The position numbers and the translations under genes are program-made. Under the pieces are notes generated by a model that was given only the letters and a program-made list of their open reading frames with translations, made no database searches and was not told the DNA's origin. From Ceraceosorus guamensis (taxonomy: Eukaryota; Basidiomycota; Exobasidiomycetes; Ceraceosorales; Ceraceosoraceae): a stretch of DNA of 64,000 nucleotides. Where the stretch lies: NCBI RefSeq assembly GCF_003144195.1, contig NW_020290069.1, positions 1 to 64,000 of the forward strand, read 5' to 3'. Positions 58,707 through 64,000 of this stretch are shown piece after piece. The first letter of the stretch is position 1. Each line of letters starts with the position of its first letter.

Positions 58707-59333
58707 ATCAGCTAGACAGACCGACTCTTTGAAACGAAAGCTGCATGCATGGCACGTAAGTCGATCCCGACCGAACTTGCCTTTCCGATGCGAAGCAGCG
58801 AGCGCGGGTAGCGCGTGTACGTGAGGGACGGTGGTGAGTAGAGGATTCTGTTCGACGTGTCGCGCATGTCTTCGCAAGTCGCGAGTCAGAGTCAAAGTGT
58901 GCATCGGTACCGAGACACACTCACACTCAGACTCGTGACTATACTCGCCGCGACTCTGCCGCGCAATCACCCTATCAACGCCGTCTGCATGCATGCATGC
59001 AGGCACAGGACCCTCCCTATACACATCACTTAATTGCAGCGCGACCTGGATTCGTGATTGCTTAATTGTCGCTTGCCAAACTCTAAGAGTAGCGCCTCTG
59101 CTGCGGTGAAAGAGCGTGAGAGTCAGCTAGGCGCCACACAACATCACGCAGAGCGCAGACACGCCGCGGTCGGCACGGCACGCAATCACGACCAGCTCGA
59201 TCGACAGCAGGAAAAGCTGACCCATGCAAAGGCAAGCGCGTGGAATGCATGCATGGGTGCCCGGCACCGTACCTATTTACGTATACATAAATGACTCACG
59301 CGGCCAAGCCCCGCAGACAATCGCGGTACCGCG

Positions 59334-59334
<1 letters not shown>

Positions 59335-59367
<33 letters not shown>
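59335..59367. repeat. (CTG)11 trinucleotide repeat
   Basis: Eleven uninterrupted CTG units in non-coding DNA. Confidence 0.95.
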
Positions 59368-59369
<2 letters not shown>

Positions 59370-60111
59370 TGTTTTGCGTGAGACTGATGATGGGCGGGCG
59401 CTGGCGCTGATGGCGCTGCTTGATTGGCATCGATCGATCGACTCACCGGTCTGACTGCGCTCGTACCGGCACCGACAGTCGTGAGTGGCCAAGCTGAGTC
59501 ACGAATGGCGATGGATGGCAAGCGCAGCCTCAAGCCAAGTCAAGAGGCTGAACTTGTGACTGCATTCATCGCTCTTGGGTTCTGTCTACACTATCGTCGT
59601 CCGTGTTGCTATTTGATGCACAGCCCGACGATCCCGGGCACAAAGGTGCATCCCATCCCATCCCGACCGAACACCCACGAATCGTGAATCTTCTTGGCTC
59701 GCTCGCGCACGCGTGCGCGATGCGCCCGCTGCTGCTGCACATGCAGCAGGAGGCAGGCGAACTCAGCTCGCTCCCTGCTGGCCGCGTGTGCTCACAACCA
59801 ACGCGGCAGAGCGGAGTTGACGGGACCCGCTGCATGCCCGTCCGGCCATGGCACCATGCCCACGATGGCTTGCCCACAAACAGATCAGCCATGGTCGGCG
59901 AGCAAGTCGTGTCGTGCGTGCGCAGCGGGTAAATGGGAAAGCGCGTGCGTGCGGGCGGGCGGGCGGGCGGCTTCCAGGCTTCAGGGACTCGTCCTTTCGG
60001 GAAGAGAAGGTTTCGCGTTGTTGGTAGCAAACACGCTCACAATTCTTGATTGTGATGGCGGCGGCTTGGATCATGCGTGATTGGTGATAGTGCCAGTGGA
60101 GAGGCAACAGG

Positions 60112-60117
60112 TATAAG
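60112..60117 (+). promoter_or_regulatory. TATA-like box upstream of the 60300 gene
   Basis: TATAAG in the context AGGTATAAGAGG, about 183 bp before the start codon. Supported only by sequence and spacing. Confidence 0.45.
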
Positions 60118-60299
60118 AGGTGAATGCCCGCCTGGCACCCTTTGGATTGTGTTGCTCTGCCCCACGTATGCTGCTACAAACAAACCACACACACACATCC
60201 TCCTCTTGCGTGAGAGATCGACTCGCCTATACGTCACACCTCGACAATCCCCCACCCGAGCGGAGAGATCTTCACCAGCTTCCACGGACTGGCAACAGC

Positions 60300-61205
60300 A
60301 TGCTCACCATCGCCATTACGGATCGTTCCTTTGGCGTGCGAGCCAAGAGCCATGCTCATCATCGACTGTCCAATCGATCCTCGACGGACGACGAAGAAGA
60401 AGAGCTGAGCTGCTTCGACAGTCTATCGCTCAGCAACGCGCTCGAACTCGAATTGGGCACCGAGCTCGCATCCCTGCTGCCGGCATCGAGGGGGTGCACG
60501 GCCGCACAAGCGCACGCCTCCGCGACAAACAAGGCATCAGCTCTGCAATCCAGACCATCTCACCTTAGTCTAAAGGGCCTCTCGACGGTGGAATCTCAGA
60601 CGCCGAGCAGGACGCCACCGCCTTCTTACGTGTCCATAAACTCGCCACCTCCCACATACTTCTGCCAAATGGCGGACGAGAGGATGAGGTGCGCGACTGG
60701 AGAAGGAGAAGCCTCCAAGCTGCTGCTCGTCGAAGCTTCTTTGGCTGCCGGATGGTCTGCAAAGGTCAAGAGACGACGCGAGCGCAAACTTTCGAGGACG
60801 GAGCCTGCAGACTTGCAGTCGGCCGCGATGGTCCGATCGACGGTGAACGGCACCGCACACACATCCGAGGCGCAGGACTGCGCGCAGAGCGACGCATGCT
60901 CCAACCAAAGACCTCGTAACGACGCAGCAGCAACAGCAGCAGCAGCAGCACCGCCAACCGCGGTGAACGCGCGCGCAACCGGTTCATCACCGTCTCCGAC
61001 CGACGCGGCTTGCATGCCCTTCGATGCGTCGCCGACGAGTTCGCTCAAGCGCACCTCGAGCACGTCTAGGTCGAGTGTGCTCAAGCAAGTTCGATTCGAG
61101 GATGAAGAGAAGAAGAGGCTGTGGAAAGAGTCGAGAATGGGCAAAGGGTGGAGACTCGGCAGCCCGACGACCGTTCTTCTTGGTTTGGCTTCGCAAACGG
61201 CGTAA
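60300..61205 (+). CDS. Unrecognised protein with RVxF-like motif
   Basis: A single-exon frame of 301 residues starting MLTIAITDRSFGVRAK; the open frame extends upstream only with non-ATG starts. It has an acidic patch (SSTDDEEEELSCFDSLSLS), a Pro-rich PSRTPPPSYVSINSPPPTYF with two PPxY motifs (PPSY and PPTY), a basic KVKRRRERKL stretch that could act as a nuclear signal, an Ala-rich linker and a conserved-looking C-terminus SVLKQVRFEDEEKKRLWKES. KQVRF fits the consensus of the PP1 phosphatase docking motif. PPPSY/PPPTY could bind WW domains of Rsp5-type ubiquitin ligases. No enzyme domain is visible. The upstream TATA-like box and motif order support a real gene, but I cannot name a family. 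Confidence 0.62.
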   Translation: MLTIAITDRSFGVRAKSHAHHRLSNRSSTDDEEEELSCFDSLSLSNALELELGTELASLLPASRGCTAAQAHASATNKASALQSRPSHLSLKGLSTVESQTPSRTPPPSYVSINSPPPTYFCQMADERMRCATGEGEASKLLLVEASLAAGWSAKVKRRRERKLSRTEPADLQSAAMVRSTVNGTAHTSEAQDCAQSDACSNQRPRNDAAATAAAAAPPTAVNARATGSSPSPTDAACMPFDASPTSSLKRTSSTSRSSVLKQVRFEDEEKKRLWKESRMGKGWRLGSPTTVLLGLASQTA

Positions 61206-62039
61206 AATAGGATCTTGATCGGCGTGGCCGATGCCTGCCACCGCTTGTTGGGAAAAAAGGCCGACCTTTCATGCGCTTCCCTTGTAGAATCTTTCTCGTC
61301 ACCCTTGGTCACCTTTTGCCTTTGAATGTATCATATCCAAACGTCAGCCCCCACCTCTTGCTTCGAGCGCGATGTCATTCCCCCCCAAACTCGATCTCCA
61401 TTTTCTGCGAGATTCGTGCGCTTGATGGGCTTGGCGTGGCTTGAACACCATTACGCTCCTTGATCTCGTCGTCGAAGGGCGCATCTTGCTGCTCGAACGC
61501 GGCGTCATTTGAAAGCGAATGAATGCACTCATCCCGCACACCAGGAAGAGGTTACTCGTGACGTGACTGTTGCAGTCGCGAGAGTCGAGAGTCGAGAGTC
61601 GAGAGTCGAGAGTCGATGACGCGCATCGTGGCCTCCGCGGAGCACAATTTGCACGCGTGCGTGCGTGCGTGCATGCAGCGCAGGGCGCCTCGCTGCATCG
61701 CACGACAGACGCGCAGACGCGATCGAGCGAGGGAGCGATCACAAGGCCAGGCCCCAAAAAACTCGATCACGTGGATCAATAGGGCGCGCGCGGCATGCAC
61801 ACGCACATGCAACGGCGATGACTCGCTCGCTTGAGCGCCTTTCTTCTACGCCTCGCTCTCGGCTGTCGTAGCGGCGAGTGCAAAGCCCACATTTCACGGT
61901 GCGTGATTCGTGATTGTGATTGCATTCACTCATTCGCAAACGTCTGTTTCGGTATAGACACAAGAGCCCACCTCACCACTGCAGCACATTTTGCACGCAT
62001 ACAGCCCCGCCTCGAAGCGCCCCAGCGGTGATCGATTGG
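61206..62039. other. Intergenic region upstream of histidyl-tRNA synthetase
   Basis: No supported gene. Contains the CGAGAGT heptamer array, CGTGACGTGACTG at 61557-61569, GCGTGCGTGCGTGCATGC at about 61658-61675 and GTGCGTGATTCGTGATTGTGATTG at 61900-61922, close to the next gene. Confidence 0.5.
61579..61616. repeat. Heptamer tandem repeat CGAGAGT
   Basis: Five perfect units plus a partial one. Same unit length as the AGTCACG array at 2758. Confidence 0.9.
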
Positions 62040-64000
62040 ATGGTCCTTCGCCTCGCCTCTGCGTTCACACCGCGCTCATTCTATCGAGCTACGACCGCTA
62101 CGCCCTCTGCCATCTGGTCAAACCCCACTGATCTCCCCAGTCTCGCAAAGATGTCCGCATCCGCTTCTGCCGCGACGACAGCCGACAGGACGGCGCTGAT
62201 CGCAGCGATCGATGCGCAAGGTTCCAAGGTTCGGTCACTGAAAGAGCAGTCTGCCGATGCTGGGCTTGTCAAGGCAGAGGTGGACGCGTTGCTGGCTCTG
62301 AAGGAGCAGCTAAAGGCTCTGAGCGTCTCCGCTGGCAGCGCGAGCAAGTCTGCCACAGCAGCAACGGGATCCAAGATGGTGCTCAAGACGCCCAAAGGTA
62401 CGCGGGATTGGGAACCTCTGGCCATGGCTGTTCGGTCGCAAGTCTTCGAGAGCATCACGCGCGTCTTTCAAAACCATGGCGCGGTCACCATCGACACGCC
62501 GGTGTTTGAGAGGAGAGAGATTCTGGCTGGAAAGTATGGAGAGGACAGCAAGCTGATATACGATCTGATGGACCAAGGCGGCGAGCTGTGCAGCCTGAGG
62601 TACGACTTGACTGTGAGTGCAACAGGCTGGCGGAACTTTGGGGGGGCGTGTATGTGCATCACCTCTCAGCAACCCATCACCCCACTCACGCGCGCGCGCG
62701 CGCACAGGTCCCTTTTGCTCGCTTCGTCGCGATGAACCCGATCGAGTATGGCTCCATGAAGAGGTATCACATTGCAAAGGTGTATCGAAGGGATCAGCCC
62801 GCCCTGTCCAAGGGACGCTTCCGCGAATTCTACCAGTGTGTGAGTGCCGACGAACTTGGCCCCTCGAATGCGCTGCTCAATAGCGACGCACTTGAAGCGC
62901 CCACACCAAGCTCACCTTTGCGACGACCTGCGTCACCTCCCTCCACACTCTCCAGGACTTTGACATTTCGGGATCGTACGATGCCATGGTGCCCGATGCG
63001 GAGATTCTTTTGATCCTCGTGGAAGCACTCACTGCACTCGACTTGGGCTCCTTCACAGTCAAGATCAACCATCGCAAAATCTTGGACGGAATCTTTGACG
63101 TGTGCGGAGTACCGGCGGACAAGACGAGACAGATTTCTAGCGCAGTGGATAAGCTGGACAAGAGCCCCTGGGAAGAGGTCAGGAGGGAAATGACGGTGGA
63201 GAAGGGACTCGATGGGGAGACTGCTGATCGGATCGGAGAGTACGTCAAGCTAAAGGGTGAGTGTGGACGTGGCCTTCGTGCGAACGTGAGTGCGCACCTT
63301 ACGCCTGAGTAATGTCTCGTCTTGTTCAGGCGGCAGAGATCTCATCACAAAGCTGTTCGGCGATGCGAGACTGACTTCCAGCGCGAGGGCGGTGGAAGGC
63401 CTCAAGGATATGGCGACGCTCTACGATTATCTGGACATTTATGGAATTTCTGAAAAGATGAGCTTCGATCTGAGCCTTGCCCGCGGATTAGACTACTACA
63501 CCGGCATCATCTACGAGGCGATCACTGCCGCTTCTGCGCCGCCCTCTTTCGCAGCTGCAAGTGGTGCGGAGGTATCGGGCGCGCAAGCAGAACAGTCGAA
63601 AGCAAAATCGAAAAAGAAGACGGCACAGGGAGAGGAGGAAGAGATCGACGAGTCCACGGTAGGCGTGGGCTCCATCGCTGCTGGTGGACGGTACGACAAT
63701 CTCGTTGGCATGTTCAGCGGCAGCAAGAAGCTCGACTCGGTACCTTGCGTCGGCGTCTCCATAGGCGTGGAGAGGGTATTTGCGATTCTGATGCAGAGGA
63801 TCAAGGAAGCGGAAAGGAATGGAGAAAAGTCTCGCTTCAGGGCCAAGCCGGTGGATTGCTTTGTGATGAGCATGGGTGGGGATGGCTTTTTGAAGGAGCG
63901 CATGAAGGTCGCAAAGCTGCTGTGGGATGCCGGCATCAAGGTGAGCTGTGGCGCAAAGTGAGCTGTGGCACGTGCTCACCACCTGACTCGGAATCGTCGT
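62040..64000 (+). CDS. Histidyl-tRNA synthetase, 5' part (cut by window end)
   Basis: Class II synthetase charging tRNA-His. Exons 62040-62612, 62708-62839, 62956-63256 and 63330-63940 are visible; a GTGAGC donor follows and the rest of the anticodon-binding domain lies beyond the window. The first 37 residues ([20 protein letters not shown]) look like a mitochondrial presequence. A WHEP-type helical hairpin follows ([20 protein letters not shown]...[11 protein letters not shown]), then [10 protein letters not shown], motif 1, motif 2 ([13 protein letters not shown]), the histidine-binding [12 protein letters not shown] and motif 3 ([10 protein letters not shown]). A charged insert ([20 protein letters not shown]) separates the last two. 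A second ATG at 62151 precedes the WHEP domain. As with yeast HTS1, one gene may give mitochondrial and cytosolic enzymes. Confidence 0.95.
62151..62153 (+). promoter_or_regulatory. Candidate internal start codon for the cytosolic histidyl-tRNA synthetase
   Basis: ATG in the context GCAAAGATGTCC (A at -3), in frame, 37 codons after the first ATG and just before the WHEP domain. The first ATG (GATTGGATGGTC) has a T at -3 and so a weaker context, which would allow leaky scanning. Confidence 0.55.

Larger units (their letters stand above)
57119..60299. other. Long intergenic region
   Basis: About 3.2 kb with no supported gene. Contains C-runs at about 57319-57340, a pure G-run near 57811-57822, a GTCGTAGTCGAGCGCGA repeat (57674-57712), a two-copy 42-bp repeat at 58624, CACAGCACAG repeats at 58388-58410, TGCATGCATGCATGCAGG at 58987-59003, (CTG)11 at 59335 and GCGGGCGGGCGGGCGG at about 59952-59968. 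ACTCGTGACT words occur at 58140 and 58930. Confidence 0.55.

Overview
The window is nuclear DNA of a basidiomycete fungus. Genes carry many short GT-AG introns, and several proteins have fungus-specific architectures (Tup1, a Num1-type PH domain, mitochondrial 30-kDa complex I subunit, Sec24, a seven-helix membrane protein). The gene set and the long intergenic stretches filled with CGTGACT- and GCATGC-type words suggest Ustilaginomycotina. That placement is inference; I cannot name a species. No virus-like element, LTR element, DNA transposon, rRNA or convincing tRNA was seen.

Layout. 58-23379 is mostly housekeeping: the corepressor TUP1 (-), COPII coat SEC24 with an N-terminal WW domain (+), a small Hva1/TUDOR-type protein (+), DNA polymerase eta (-), a 1901-residue cortical Num1-like protein (+) and a secreted GDSL esterase (-). 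A 70-N assembly gap lies inside a hexamer microsatellite at about 24 kb.

24701-46653 looks like a biosynthetic gene cluster: a KS-AT-DH-KR-ACP polyketide synthase (-), a Rossmann-like plus YWTD-propeller protein (+), an alpha/beta hydrolase (-), a fused NADP-dependent reductase/alpha-beta hydrolase (+) and a second megasynthase with the order adenylation-carrier-KS-AT (-). The second megasynthase has an AT without its catalytic serine and has no carrier after the KS. The first has no ER or release domain. The fused reductase-hydrolase could supply ER and release functions in trans. This split, mutually incomplete assembly line is the most interesting object in the window.

46654-64000 returns to dispersed genes: a seven-helix membrane protein (+), a small intronless DUF2185/Imm33-like protein of possible bacterial origin (-), a coiled-coil RGG protein (-), the complex I 30-kDa subunit (+), an unrecognised protein with an RVxF-like motif (+) and the 5' part of a histidyl-tRNA synthetase with two candidate start codons (+), cut by the window end. 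Exon boundaries were worked out by hand from GT-AG signals, reading-frame phase and family motifs. For the genes where a full exon set is given, the summed exon lengths are multiples of three, except the histidyl-tRNA synthetase, whose 3' end is missing.
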